NCBI GenBank assembly: GCA_019359125.1
Contig: JAHHHY010000001.1
Coordinates: 558,001-622,000 of the forward strand
Direction of reading: 5' to 3'
Length of the DNA stretch: 64,000 nucleotides
DNA from: Pleurocapsa minor GSE-CHR-MK 17-07R
GTDB lineage: Bacteria > Chloroflexota > Anaerolineae > Aggregatilineales > Phototrophicaceae
In this document: in pieces, positions 24,881-33,093 of the stretch
How positions within the stretch are numbered: the first letter of the stretch is position 1
How the letters are laid out: each line of letters begins with the position of its first letter
Position numbers and translations under genes: made by a program
The notes under the pieces: generated by a model
Told to the model about the DNA's origin: nothing
The model's database searches: none
The model's input: the letters and a program-made list of their open reading frames with translations, nothing else

Positions 24881-26050
24881 ATGGCTGAAAAAATCTTAGT
24901 TGTGGACGACGATCTGGATAGTCTCAAGCTCATCGGGCTGATGCTCCAGCGCAACGGCTATGAAGTCTCAGCCGCCAGCGCCGGAAGCCAGGCGCTCGCA
25001 AAAGCTTCGACTGAACGTCCTGATCTCATTATCCTTGATGTCATGATGCCTGACATGAGCGGTCTTGAGGTATGTCGTCGGCTTCGCAAAAACCCGGATA
25101 CCAAAGGTATTCCGATCATCATGTTTACCGCCAAAACGCTGATCGACGATAAGGTCGCAGGGTTTGAGGCGGGCGCCGATGATTATCTGACCAAGCCCAC
25201 CCATCCGGCCGAGCTGGCCTCACGCGTGAAGGCGATGCTTGCGCGCAATGTCACCCCGCCGGTTAAAGGTGGCGTTGGGTCTGGCGCGCGGGGTGCAACG
25301 ATCGGCGTGCTGGGCGCAAAAGGCGGCGTCGGCACCAGCACACTTGCGATGAATATCGCGGCTGCGCGTCACATGGCAGGCGACAACCCCATCCTGGCTG
25401 ACTTTCGTCCAGGGGTCGGCAGCACCGGGCTGTTCCTCGGCCTGGGGCGTTCCACCGGCATGATGAGCGTGCTCAGCAAGCCGCTGGACGAAATTCGACC
25501 GAAGCTGATCGAGTCGGAGCTGGCCGTGCACACCTCTGGCCTGCGCACCCTGCTCAGCTCTCCCCGCCCACGCGAGGCGGGCCAGAATTTTGCGCCGGAA
25601 GCCCCGGCAACTGTCCTCAAGGCGCTTCGCAGCATGGGCAAGCCGATCGTCATCGATCTGGGCGCAGGCATGTCCCCGGTTGCCGGTCGCCTGCAGGGCG
25701 AAATTGACCATCTGGTCATTGTAGTCGATCCGCTCTCGGTCACGCTCTCTATGGCGCGCGAACTGCTGCAGGAGCTCGACAGCGCTCGTCCAGACAGCAC
25801 CAAAACGCATGTTGTCGTGGTAAGCCGTGCTGCGTCCAGCAATCCGCCCACATGGAATGATATTGAACAGACAATCGGCCGCGAAATTCGGGCCATCATC
25901 GCGCTGGCATCAGAGCTGGCGCTGCATGCGCAGCAGTCCCAGGTGCCGATTGTGATGTACCAGCCTACGGCTATCGCGTCATCGCAGATGATCAAGCTTG
26001 CAGACGAAATTGCCACGCGCATTCGGAACGACGAGCATCCGGGCCGCTAG
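24881..26050 (+). CDS. Receiver domain fused to MinD/CpaE-like ATPase
   Basis: A 389-residue fusion. Residues 1-122 are a CheY-like receiver with Asp53 (LIILDVMMPDM) as phosphoacceptor, acidic DDD at 9-11 and Lys in LTKPTHP. Residues 138-385 form a ParA/MinD-type ATPase with deviant Walker A KGGVGTST (147-154) and IDLGAGMSP as switch region. CpaE proteins, which help place type IV tad pili, have this order, but no pilus gene is in view. It may be a localisation factor for a signalling complex. An extended -10-like element TG-C-TATAAC (24834-24842) precedes it. A strong terminator separates it from the kinase downstream. Confidence 0.82.
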   Translation: MAEKILVVDDDLDSLKLIGLMLQRNGYEVSAASAGSQALAKASTERPDLIILDVMMPDMSGLEVCRRLRKNPDTKGIPIIMFTAKTLIDDKVAGFEAGADDYLTKPTHPAELASRVKAMLARNVTPPVKGGVGSGARGATIGVLGAKGGVGTSTLAMNIAAARHMAGDNPILADFRPGVGSTGLFLGLGRSTGMMSVLSKPLDEIRPKLIESELAVHTSGLRTLLSSPRPREAGQNFAPEAPATVLKALRSMGKPIVIDLGAGMSPVAGRLQGEIDHLVIVVDPLSVTLSMARELLQELDSARPDSTKTHVVVVSRAASSNPPTWNDIEQTIGREIRAIIALASELALHAQQSQVPIVMYQPTAIASSQMIKLADEIATRIRNDEHPGR

Positions 26051-26055
26051 GAGTA

Positions 26056-26112
26056 ACGCTGTCCCAAACGCACTGTAAACACACAGCAACCGAGTTTGGG
26101 ACAGCGTATTTT
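26056..26112 (+). terminator. Long stem-loop between the receiver-ATPase and GAF kinase genes
   Basis: ACGCTGTCCCAAAC (26056-26069) and GTTTGGGACAGCGT (26094-26107) form a perfect 14-bp stem with a 24-nt loop, followed by ATTTTG. Strong stem, short T-run; partial readthrough into the kinase gene is possible. Confidence 0.7.
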
Positions 26113-26144
26113 GCCGACAGACACCGACTTTCTTCGGAGTGTAT

Positions 26145-27359
26145 ATGAGCGTTTCCTCGGATGCCATGCAGAAGCAGTTGGCGCGATACGAGCGCATCAT
26201 TGAGATTAGCCAGCAGCTGAATTCAACCCTGGATCTGGCTACCCTGCTGCGCCACATCGTATCCGCCGCCACCGAGCTCACGAACAGCGAGGGTGCGTCC
26301 ATTCTGCTGCTGGATGAAGCCACCGGTGAGCTGCGCTTTGAGCAGGCATCCAACCTGTCTGCCACCGAGCTGGAACGCATCATCGTCCCGATAGAAGGCA
26401 GCATCGCGGGCTGGGTCGTCAGCCATGGTGAGGCGCGTGTCATTCAGGATGTCGATCGCGAACCCAGCTTCTTCAAGAACGTTGACGAGGAACTGGAATT
26501 CCGCACGCGCAACATTCTGGCGGTGCCGATGAAAGCACGCAGTCGCGTCATTGGTGCGCTGGAATCCGTTAACAAAAACGGCGAAGAACGTTTCAACAGT
26601 GAAGACATCAAGACACTGACTATCCTCGCAGGACAGGCCGCCATCGCCATCGAAAATGCCAAGCTGTTCCAGCAAAGTGACTTCATGTCAGAGATGGTGC
26701 ACGAGCTGCGCACGCCGCTGATGGCCCTCAAGACGAGCACGGCGCTGCTGGTTCGGCCAGACCTGCCCCCGGAGAAGCATGGTTATATCGTCTCCACCAT
26801 GCAGGGGGAAACTGAGCGCCTGATCCGTCTCACAAGCGAATTCCTGGACCTTGCACGGCTGGAATCGGGCCGCGCAAGGCTGGAAATGAGCGATTTTGAA
26901 ATTACACGGCTGATCCATGAATGCGTCGATATCATCGACAGCCAGGCCGTCACGCGCGGCATCAGCGTCCAGATTCAGAGCGACGACCATATGGTGATGG
27001 GCGATCGCGGCAAGCTGAAACAGGTGCTGCTTAACCTGCTCACCAATGCGGTCAAATACAACCGTGAAGGCGGGTCCGTGCTGATTTCGACGTATCTGCA
27101 CCGCGCCAAAGCGAATCCACCCATGCTGGCAGTCGCCGTCAGCGACACCGGCTATGGCATATCCAAAGAAAATCAGCGATCGATGTTTCAGAAGTTCTTT
27201 CGGGGATCAGACACATCCGGCTTCACCGCTGGCACCGGCCTTGGCCTGGCCATCGCCAAGCAGATCGTACAGGGTCACGGCGGCGAAATCTGGCTGGACA
27301 GCGAAGTGGGACAGGGATCGACGTTCTATCTCACCCTGCCACTCGTCACCAGCAGCTAG
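26145..27359 (+). CDS. GAF-domain sensor histidine kinase
   Basis: A 404-residue soluble kinase. Residues 20-172 form a GAF domain (ASILLLDEATGELRFE to AGQAAIAIENAK). The H box is EMVHELRTPLMALKTS with His186; the catalytic domain has NLLTNAVKYNREGG, VSDTGYGI and GTGLGLAIAKQ. GAF domains bind cyclic nucleotides, haem or other small ligands; the ligand here cannot be read. ATG 26145 is taken rather than GTG 26139 because GGAG (26136-26139) precedes it. It lies downstream of the receiver-ATPase and near the PAS kinase, suggesting one network. Its stop shares CTAG with the convergent dehydrogenase gene. Confidence 0.88.
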   Translation: MSVSSDAMQKQLARYERIIEISQQLNSTLDLATLLRHIVSAATELTNSEGASILLLDEATGELRFEQASNLSATELERIIVPIEGSIAGWVVSHGEARVIQDVDREPSFFKNVDEELEFRTRNILAVPMKARSRVIGALESVNKNGEERFNSEDIKTLTILAGQAAIAIENAKLFQQSDFMSEMVHELRTPLMALKTSTALLVRPDLPPEKHGYIVSTMQGETERLIRLTSEFLDLARLESGRARLEMSDFEITRLIHECVDIIDSQAVTRGISVQIQSDDHMVMGDRGKLKQVLLNLLTNAVKYNREGGSVLISTYLHRAKANPPMLAVAVSDTGYGISKENQRSMFQKFFRGSDTSGFTAGTGLGLAIAKQIVQGHGGEIWLDSEVGQGSTFYLTLPLVTSS

Positions 27360-28312
27360 TCCGGCCGCACCAGCACCTTCAGCACGCCGGGCTGCCCGGC
27401 ATGCGCGATCGCATGCGTCATATCGCTGAGCGGGTAGCTGGCCTCGATCATTGAGGTCACATCCACCAGACGATTCTCCAGCACACGCAGCGCGGCGTCA
27501 AAGGGCCCACACCGGCTGCCCACCACCCGAATCTCACTCACAGCAATGCGAGACAAATCAGCCGCGGGCGTGCCCTCATACGTGCTCTTGAGCACAATCG
27601 TCCCGCGCGGCCTGACATACGTGAGCGCGGCTTCAAAGCCTTGAGCGTTACCCGTGCAGTCCACCACCACATCAAACGAGGCCGCAGCAATTTCCTCCGC
27701 TGCAACGACCGGAATACCCCATCGCTTCAGCAGTTCCAGGGGCCGACTGCGGCGTGCGATCACGCGCACATCCGCGCCGGTCAGGCGCAGCACCTGCGCA
27801 CACAACAGCCCCAGCTTGCCGGCACCAATCAGCAGCACGCGGTCCGAGGGACGAATATGCGCCAGATTGCAGATGCTCAGGGCCGCAGCCAGCGGCTCTA
27901 CAAAGACTGCATGTTCATCGTCGATAGTGTCCGGCACGACATGCAGGTTCTCACGGACCAGCGTCATGCGGTCGGCAAATGCGCCATCATGCCCGGTAAT
28001 GCCCACCGCACTGCGATAGCGGCACTGTGAAGGGATCCCGCGCAGGCACATGTCGCAGTGATGGCAGGACACATTAATCTCGCCGACCACCCGCTTGCCT
28101 TCAATGGACGGGTCAACAGCACATGACTCGACAGTCGCTACAAACTCGTGGCCCAGAATGCCTGAGAATCCCTTATATCCTTTCAGGATTTCCAGGTCCG
28201 TATTACAGATACCTGCCAGCCGGATCTGAAGCAGCGCCTCGTTCTGAGACGGTGCCGGATCAGGGACGACGGAGAGGCTGGAATGACCGGCATGAAGTAA
28301 AAAAGCGCGCAT
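27356..28312 (-). CDS. Zinc-dependent medium-chain dehydrogenase
   Basis: A 318-residue MDR-superfamily oxidoreductase. The catalytic zinc site is indicated by GICNTDLE and GHEFVATVE, and the structural zinc lobe by CHHCDMCLRGIPSQC. The Rossmann fold has VLLIGAGKLGLLCAQVLRLTG, and an Arg-rich segment after the second strand (ARRSRP) hints at NADP. Relatives include threonine, sorbitol and secondary alcohol dehydrogenases; the substrate is not known. It begins nine bases after secF on the same strand, so it is probably read from the Sec operon, a chance or lineage-specific addition. Confidence 0.85.
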   Translation of the reverse strand: MRAFLLHAGHSSLSVVPDPAPSQNEALLQIRLAGICNTDLEILKGYKGFSGILGHEFVATVESCAVDPSIEGKRVVGEINVSCHHCDMCLRGIPSQCRYRSAVGITGHDGAFADRMTLVRENLHVVPDTIDDEHAVFVEPLAAALSICNLAHIRPSDRVLLIGAGKLGLLCAQVLRLTGADVRVIARRSRPLELLKRWGIPVVAAEEIAAASFDVVVDCTGNAQGFEAALTYVRPRGTIVLKSTYEGTPAADLSRIAVSEIRVVGSRCGPFDAALRVLENRLVDVTSMIEASYPLSDMTHAIAHAGQPGVLKVLVRPD

Positions 28313-28321
28313 GGGTGCCCC

Positions 28322-29290
28322 TTACGTTTCGCTGGGCTGCACCACAGGCACAGCCGGACGCTTGCGGCTGATCAGAGGCAGCTCGCCCTTCTCCCACGAC
28401 GCCAGCAGGGGCACCGCGATGAACAGGGAGGAGTACGTGCCCGTCAGCAAGCCGATGAACAGAATAGCGATGAACTGCTTGATGGACTCGCCGCCGAACA
28501 GCAGAATAGCGATCATGATGAAAAATGCATTCAGCTGCGTCGCCAGAGAGCGGTGCATGGTCTCGAGCACGCTGCGGTTGACGATGGCATCATACGGCTC
28601 ACCGAGGAACTTCGGAATATTCTCGCGGATACGGTCGAACATCACGATCGTATCCTGTACCGAAAAGCCGACCACCGTCAGCACCGCCGTCAGAAACAGC
28701 GCGTCCACTTCCCAGCCCAGCAGTAAGCCAAATACCGAGGCGAAACCACACACGATCAGCACGTCATGGAACATCGCCAGAATCGCGCACACGCCGTAGC
28801 GCACGGCATTCGGCACAGAGCGGAACGCGACGACGATGAAGCCCGTCACGACCAGCGTGGCCACGAACACCGCGATCACGGCCGCACGCGAGGCTTCGGC
28901 CCCCACTGACGCAGAGATGGTTTCTGTCCGCGAACGCTCGCGATCAATCGGCACGATCGCATCCAGATCGTCCAGAATGCTCTCGATGGTCTGCACCGAC
29001 TGAAAACCAGACCGCACGGACCAGCGATACTCTTCCGGGGGGCCGATGCGCTGAATGCTCAGGCTGGTGATGCCTTCGGCCGCAAACACATCACGCAGGC
29101 CGGATTCCGTCATCCCGTCGGATTCAAAACGAATTTCAAAGATGGTGCCCCCGACGAAGTCGATACCCAGCGGAAACACCGAGCCTCGTGTGACGAGTGA
29201 ATAGCCCATGGACAGCAGTCCAATGCCAATCACCACGGCGGAGACGATGAAGTAGACACGCCTGAGCTGTACAAAGCGATAAATAAACAT
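28322..29290 (-). CDS. secF: Protein translocase subunit SecF
   Basis: A 322-residue SecF. The first transmembrane helix (YFIVSAVVIGIGLLSMGY) precedes the periplasmic-side domain with GIDFVGGTIFEIRF, and five more helices follow with the conserved VLTVVGFSVQDTIVMFDRIREN. With SecD it forms the RND-like complex that uses the proton gradient to pull proteins out of the SecYEG channel. It starts nine bases after secD. The C-terminal tail is short and ends in Pro and Val residues. Confidence 0.95.
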   Translation of the reverse strand: MFIYRFVQLRRVYFIVSAVVIGIGLLSMGYSLVTRGSVFPLGIDFVGGTIFEIRFESDGMTESGLRDVFAAEGITSLSIQRIGPPEEYRWSVRSGFQSVQTIESILDDLDAIVPIDRERSRTETISASVGAEASRAAVIAVFVATLVVTGFIVVAFRSVPNAVRYGVCAILAMFHDVLIVCGFASVFGLLLGWEVDALFLTAVLTVVGFSVQDTIVMFDRIRENIPKFLGEPYDAIVNRSVLETMHRSLATQLNAFFIMIAILLFGGESIKQFIAILFIGLLTGTYSSLFIAVPLLASWEKGELPLISRKRPAVPVVQPSET

Positions 29291-29299
29291 CGTGCTTTC

Positions 29300-30733
29300 C
29301 TATGCCCCCATCAGCCAGTTGCGCGTCTGCAATGACTTCTCGCCCAGCTTCACCAGCAGGCGCAGGATTGTGCCCGTCACAAATACTGCCGTGAACAGAT
29401 TGACCAGCAATCCCAGCGCCAGCGTGATGGCGAAGCCACTCACGACGCTCGCGCCGGGTGTCTGACCAAACAGAAACAAAATCGCGCAAATCAGAATCGT
29501 CGAGAAATTCGAGTCGCGGATGGAATTCCAGGCGCGGTCAAAACCAGCTTCGACGGCCTCGCTCAGCCGCTTGCCAGCGCGCAGTTCTTCCTTGATACGC
29601 TCGAAAATCAGGATATTGCCGTCCACAGCAGTGCCGATGCTGATGAGGAAGCCTGTTATGGCAGGCAGCGTCAGCGTCAGCGGAATCAGCTTGAACAGCG
29701 CCAGGTTGAGCAGGATGAACATGATCAGCGCGCCATCCGCCGCCACACCAGGCACGCGATAGTAGATCAGCATGAACATGAGCACGATCGCCACGCCGAT
29801 TACGCCGGCGCGGATGCTCAGGCTGACGGACTCCTGGCCAAGCGTCGCGCCGACCACGTCAGCCGAGTCGACACGAAGCGGAATGGGCAGCGCACCGCTG
29901 CGCAGTTGCAGGGCCAGTTGTCGCGCTTCAGCCTCGGTAAAATCGCCTTCAATGACGCCGCCAGTGGTTAACTGGGCCCGGATGACCGGCGAGGACAGCA
30001 CTACGCCGTCCAGCACAATCGCCATCGGCTGATTCACGTTGGCTGCCGTGTACGGCCCAAAAATCGCGGCCCCCTCTGGCGTCAGTTCAAAGCTGATGAA
30101 CCAGCCATTGTTTTCAAACTGGGCGGTGGCCGCCTGCAGGCCAGAGCCATCCATGACTGTCTCAAATGGCAGCCCCGTCAGCGGATTGACAGCGCCTTGC
30201 AGCGCAGGCGGTGCCTCCGAATCCGCATCCGGATTATCGGATTGCGCCTGAATGCGCTGGTTCTGAATGGCCACCTGCTGTGTCGTGATCACCTGCTGGC
30301 CTTCAAGTGTCTGCGCCTGTCCGCCCAGGCCCGAAAAATTCACGAATTCCAGCAGCGCTGTCTGCTGGATCGTATTCACGGCCTGCGCCTGATCGGTGAT
30401 GCCTGGAAGTTCCACCAGAATGCGGTTATTGCCCTGCACCTGCACCGTCGCCTCGGTGACGCCGAGGCCATTGACGCGGCGCGACACATTATTTGCAGCC
30501 TGCTGCAGTTCCTGCGGTGTAAACGCATCCGTTGGCAGCTCGGCCACCAGCAGCACGCGCAGCCCGCCCACCAGGTCGAGGCCAAGGCTTTGAGTGACAT
30601 TCAGCGTAAATTCGGGTTCAGCACTGCCGGTAACGTCAATCTCAAAGCCGGTGGTCTCTGGCAGCGATACCCACAGGCAAAATATGCCCAGCAGTAAAAT
30701 CAGGACAAAACGAAATACAAGTTTGCGCATCAT
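29300..30733 (-). CDS. secD: Protein translocase subunit SecD
   Basis: A 477-residue SecD. A first helix (FVLILLLGIFCLWVSL) is followed by GLDLVGGLRVLL, the large external domain with NRILVELPGI, and the C-terminal five-helix part containing IGTAVDGNILIFERIKEELRAG and GFDRAWNSIRDSN. The external domain carries a Gln-rich insertion (residues about 130-170: QQVAIQNQRIQAQSDN) that looks poorly ordered. It works with SecF and YajC in late protein export. The gene order yajC-secD-secF is the common bacterial one. Confidence 0.95.
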   Translation of the reverse strand: MMRKLVFRFVLILLLGIFCLWVSLPETTGFEIDVTGSAEPEFTLNVTQSLGLDLVGGLRVLLVAELPTDAFTPQELQQAANNVSRRVNGLGVTEATVQVQGNNRILVELPGITDQAQAVNTIQQTALLEFVNFSGLGGQAQTLEGQQVITTQQVAIQNQRIQAQSDNPDADSEAPPALQGAVNPLTGLPFETVMDGSGLQAATAQFENNGWFISFELTPEGAAIFGPYTAANVNQPMAIVLDGVVLSSPVIRAQLTTGGVIEGDFTEAEARQLALQLRSGALPIPLRVDSADVVGATLGQESVSLSIRAGVIGVAIVLMFMLIYYRVPGVAADGALIMFILLNLALFKLIPLTLTLPAITGFLISIGTAVDGNILIFERIKEELRAGKRLSEAVEAGFDRAWNSIRDSNFSTILICAILFLFGQTPGASVVSGFAITLALGLLVNLFTAVFVTGTILRLLVKLGEKSLQTRNWLMGA

Positions 30734-30792
30734 CGCTCGCTATCGCAATTCGGATACACCGCATCGCTCCCATGGGAGCTTACGCCGCGGGA

Positions 30793-31125
30793 TTAATTCT
30801 GCTGCTGCTGATCAGGCACAGTCCCTAACGCCCGACGAGCCGCCTCAGCCAACTCTTCTGGGTCATACGGACGCACAAGGGAGGCAGTAACAACGCGAAT
30901 AATAACACCGTCGGCAATCTCCAGATAGGCGATACCAGCGTCCGCATCGATCTCGATAACCTTCCCGATCATGCCCCCATAGGTGATCATCTCATCGCCC
31001 TTATGCAGTTCGCGCACGTAACGCTGCTGTTTGGAAAATTCACGCTGTCGCGGAAAGATGACCAGGGACCAATAGGCACCCAGTGCAAGCACCATCACCA
31101 CAGCCAGCACCACAAATTCGCTCAA
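30793..31125 (-). CDS. yajC: Preprotein translocase subunit YajC
   Basis: A 110-residue protein with one N-terminal transmembrane helix (VVLAVVMVLALGAYWSLVI), then FPRQREFSKQQRYVRELHKGDEMITYGGMIGKV, the family hallmark with the GD.V.T.GG.G pattern. YajC associates with SecDF. The tail is a little longer than usual and ends in QQQQ. It is the first gene of the yajC-secD-secF-dehydrogenase operon; 59 bases separate it from secD. Its own promoter must lie in the 140-base gap shared with the divergent gene at 31266. Confidence 0.93.
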   Translation of the reverse strand: MSEFVVLAVVMVLALGAYWSLVIFPRQREFSKQQRYVRELHKGDEMITYGGMIGKVIEIDADAGIAYLEIADGVIIRVVTASLVRPYDPEELAEAARRALGTVPDQQQQN

Positions 31126-31195
31126 TCTACTTCCTCCAGAGGGGCCAATTCCCCACCTGTTACCCTGCGAATGTCCACAAGTCCTGATCTGCTTG

Positions 31196-31224
31196 TTGAC
31201 CGTGCCGCGTATTGTACCTAAAAT
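31196..31224 (+). promoter_or_regulatory. Promoter of the secreted-protein / NERD / glycosyltransferase cluster
   Basis: TTGACC (31196-31201) and TAAAAT (31219-31224) are separated by 17 bases, about 40 bases before the ATG at 31266. Both hexamers match the sigma-70 consensus at five of six positions. Confidence 0.75.
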
Positions 31225-31265
31225 ACCCCAGTGTTAGGCAGGTTGCCGACACAGGAGTATAGACA

Positions 31266-32333
31266 ATGAAACGAAAGTTTCTCGCATTTGCACTTTTCTG
31301 CGTGCTGCTCGTCCCGATGGTAGCTTTTGCCGGTGACCGCACGCTGTCCGTCAATGGCAATGACCAGAACGATGTCTGGTTTATCACGGGTGAGCCGTCA
31401 CTGGTCATGAACGGGTTTGACCTGACCTCATTTGGTGTGACGCTGCCCGCAACCATTGACCGTGTGACCATTGGCGTAGACAGGCCGGTTCCCGGCCAGT
31501 TAATCGATGTCGTCATCTACCAGGATGCCAATGGCGGTTCCCCGGCAGACGCGACGGTCGCAGGCCGCACCCAGGTTGATATCACCGCCAACGGCACATT
31601 TGCTGTGAATTTCAGCCCGGCTGTGACGATCACTGCGCCGGCCGTCTGGGTCGGCTTTTATCTGCCGGTCGATTTCCGATTCCTGGCCGACACATCCGGC
31701 TCCTCTGTGCTCACCTACTGGGCATGGACGCCAGGCGGGCGTTTTGATGTCGCTAATCTGTCATCCGCGGGCGTGCTTGGCCCGGCCGATGGATCTGCCC
31801 CTGTGGGCATCAACCTGAATGGCAAGGCACGCATCAATCTGGAGCTGGTGACCGGCGCAGGCACGACGACAACGGTGTCTACGCCCGGCGCAGTCAGTAC
31901 ACCGCTGCCCCAGCAGACCGCCGGTGATCCAAATGCCAGCGCAGCATCACTGCGAGCCTATCCGGACTGCATCTCTGGCGCCCTGCTCTACGACACAGCC
32001 GATGAGGTCACCTCCCTGCGCGACACGGTCAATCTGCACTGCCGCGAAGTCATCGCGTGGCAGTCTCCAGCAGTGCCACAGGGTCTGGTACGTCGTGGCA
32101 ATCTGTACGACATCCAAATCTGGCGCGCGAACGGTGTGCAGGTCACGTCACGCCTGGATATCGCGGTGACACACTGCGTGCGCCCGGCGGCTGAAGACCT
32201 GAATACGGCGCTGTTTGGCCTGGCATACGGCTTCCCGCGCCGCTGGGTCATCCTGCCGACGCAGCGTTTTGGCGATCTCATCTGCGCTGAAGTCCGTCAT
32301 GGTGGCAATGTCTCTTACTTCGTAGCCGGCTAA
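31266..32333 (+). CDS. Secreted protein of unknown function
   Basis: A 355-residue exported protein. The N-terminus MKRKFLAFALFCVLLVPMVA is a signal peptide, with cleavage likely after AFA near residue 22. Residues 25-200 look beta-rich and may form a jelly-roll-like module; a Thr/Pro linker (about 200-225) joins a C-terminal domain with conserved-looking cysteines at intervals (YPDCISGALLYD, NLHCREVI, VTHCVRP, DLICAEV), which may form two disulfides. It has a strong promoter of its own and begins a plus-strand cluster with a NERD-like protein and a membrane glycosyltransferase. I do not recognise the family. Confidence 0.7.
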   Translation: MKRKFLAFALFCVLLVPMVAFAGDRTLSVNGNDQNDVWFITGEPSLVMNGFDLTSFGVTLPATIDRVTIGVDRPVPGQLIDVVIYQDANGGSPADATVAGRTQVDITANGTFAVNFSPAVTITAPAVWVGFYLPVDFRFLADTSGSSVLTYWAWTPGGRFDVANLSSAGVLGPADGSAPVGINLNGKARINLELVTGAGTTTTVSTPGAVSTPLPQQTAGDPNASAASLRAYPDCISGALLYDTADEVTSLRDTVNLHCREVIAWQSPAVPQGLVRRGNLYDIQIWRANGVQVTSRLDIAVTHCVRPAAEDLNTALFGLAYGFPRRWVILPTQRFGDLICAEVRHGGNVSYFVAG

Positions 32334-32358
32334 CACGGCAGGATTGGGTTTCAGGTTC

Positions 32359-33093
32359 ATGCGTACAGTCACCAATGCAAAGATTGCGCGGCGCAACAAA
32401 AGCATCGCGCAGTACGGGTTCTTTGCCAGCTTCATCGTGCCCCTGGCGGGTATCTTCCTGCTTAATCAGCAGACTATGACGCCCGCCACTGGAGACGTAC
32501 TCCTCAGCGTGGTGCTGCCGTTCATGGTACTGCCCATCGCCTACATCGTCATGATCTTCGCCATCCGCATGTCGAACCTGTGGGTGCGCCAGCCACGCCC
32601 TGAAAATGTCATCGAGGCGGGCGCAAAAGGCCTGGGCAACAAGGCCGTGCTGTACAACTATTTTCACTTCCCGGCGCGTCACGTCATCATCTCGCCACTC
32701 GGTGTGTTCGCCATCATCACGCGCTTTCAGGATGGCAGCTATTCGGTGGATGGGCGCAAGTGGACCACCAACAAGTCTGCCATGGGGCGCATCCTCAGCG
32801 TCTTTAGGATGGACGCCATGGGCGACCCGACCGCTGAAGCAGAGCGTGCTGCCGCGCATGTGAAATCACTGCTGGCCCCCATCGCACCCGATGTCCCCGT
32901 GCAGCCGCTGGTCATCTTCGTGGATCCGCGCGTGCAGCTTGAAGTAACCAACCCTGAAGTACCGGTGCTGTACGCCGACTCCAAAAATGAGCCGACGCTG
33001 AAGTCCTATTTCCGCGACATCACCAAAGAAAAGCGCCCCACCCTGACGCAAGAACAAATTGATGCGTTCGAAGAAAACAACCTCAAAGTTTAG
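32359..33093 (+). CDS. Membrane protein with NERD-like (nuclease-related) domain
   Basis: A 244-residue protein with two transmembrane helices at about residues 17-33 and 45-67, then a cytoplasmic region. Residues 80-190 resemble the NERD fold: an N-terminal EAGAKGLGN, FPARHVIISPLGVFAIITRF (the place where active nucleases have an Asp and E-x-K), and LVIFVDPRVQLEV. The catalytic E-x-K appears replaced by IITRF, so nuclease activity is doubtful. ATG 32359 is preferred over an upstream in-frame TTG at 32344. Its end overlaps the glycosyltransferase by 32 bases, implying coupled translation. Confidence 0.65.
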   Translation: MRTVTNAKIARRNKSIAQYGFFASFIVPLAGIFLLNQQTMTPATGDVLLSVVLPFMVLPIAYIVMIFAIRMSNLWVRQPRPENVIEAGAKGLGNKAVLYNYFHFPARHVIISPLGVFAIITRFQDGSYSVDGRKWTTNKSAMGRILSVFRMDAMGDPTAEAERAAAHVKSLLAPIAPDVPVQPLVIFVDPRVQLEVTNPEVPVLYADSKNEPTLKSYFRDITKEKRPTLTQEQIDAFEENNLKV

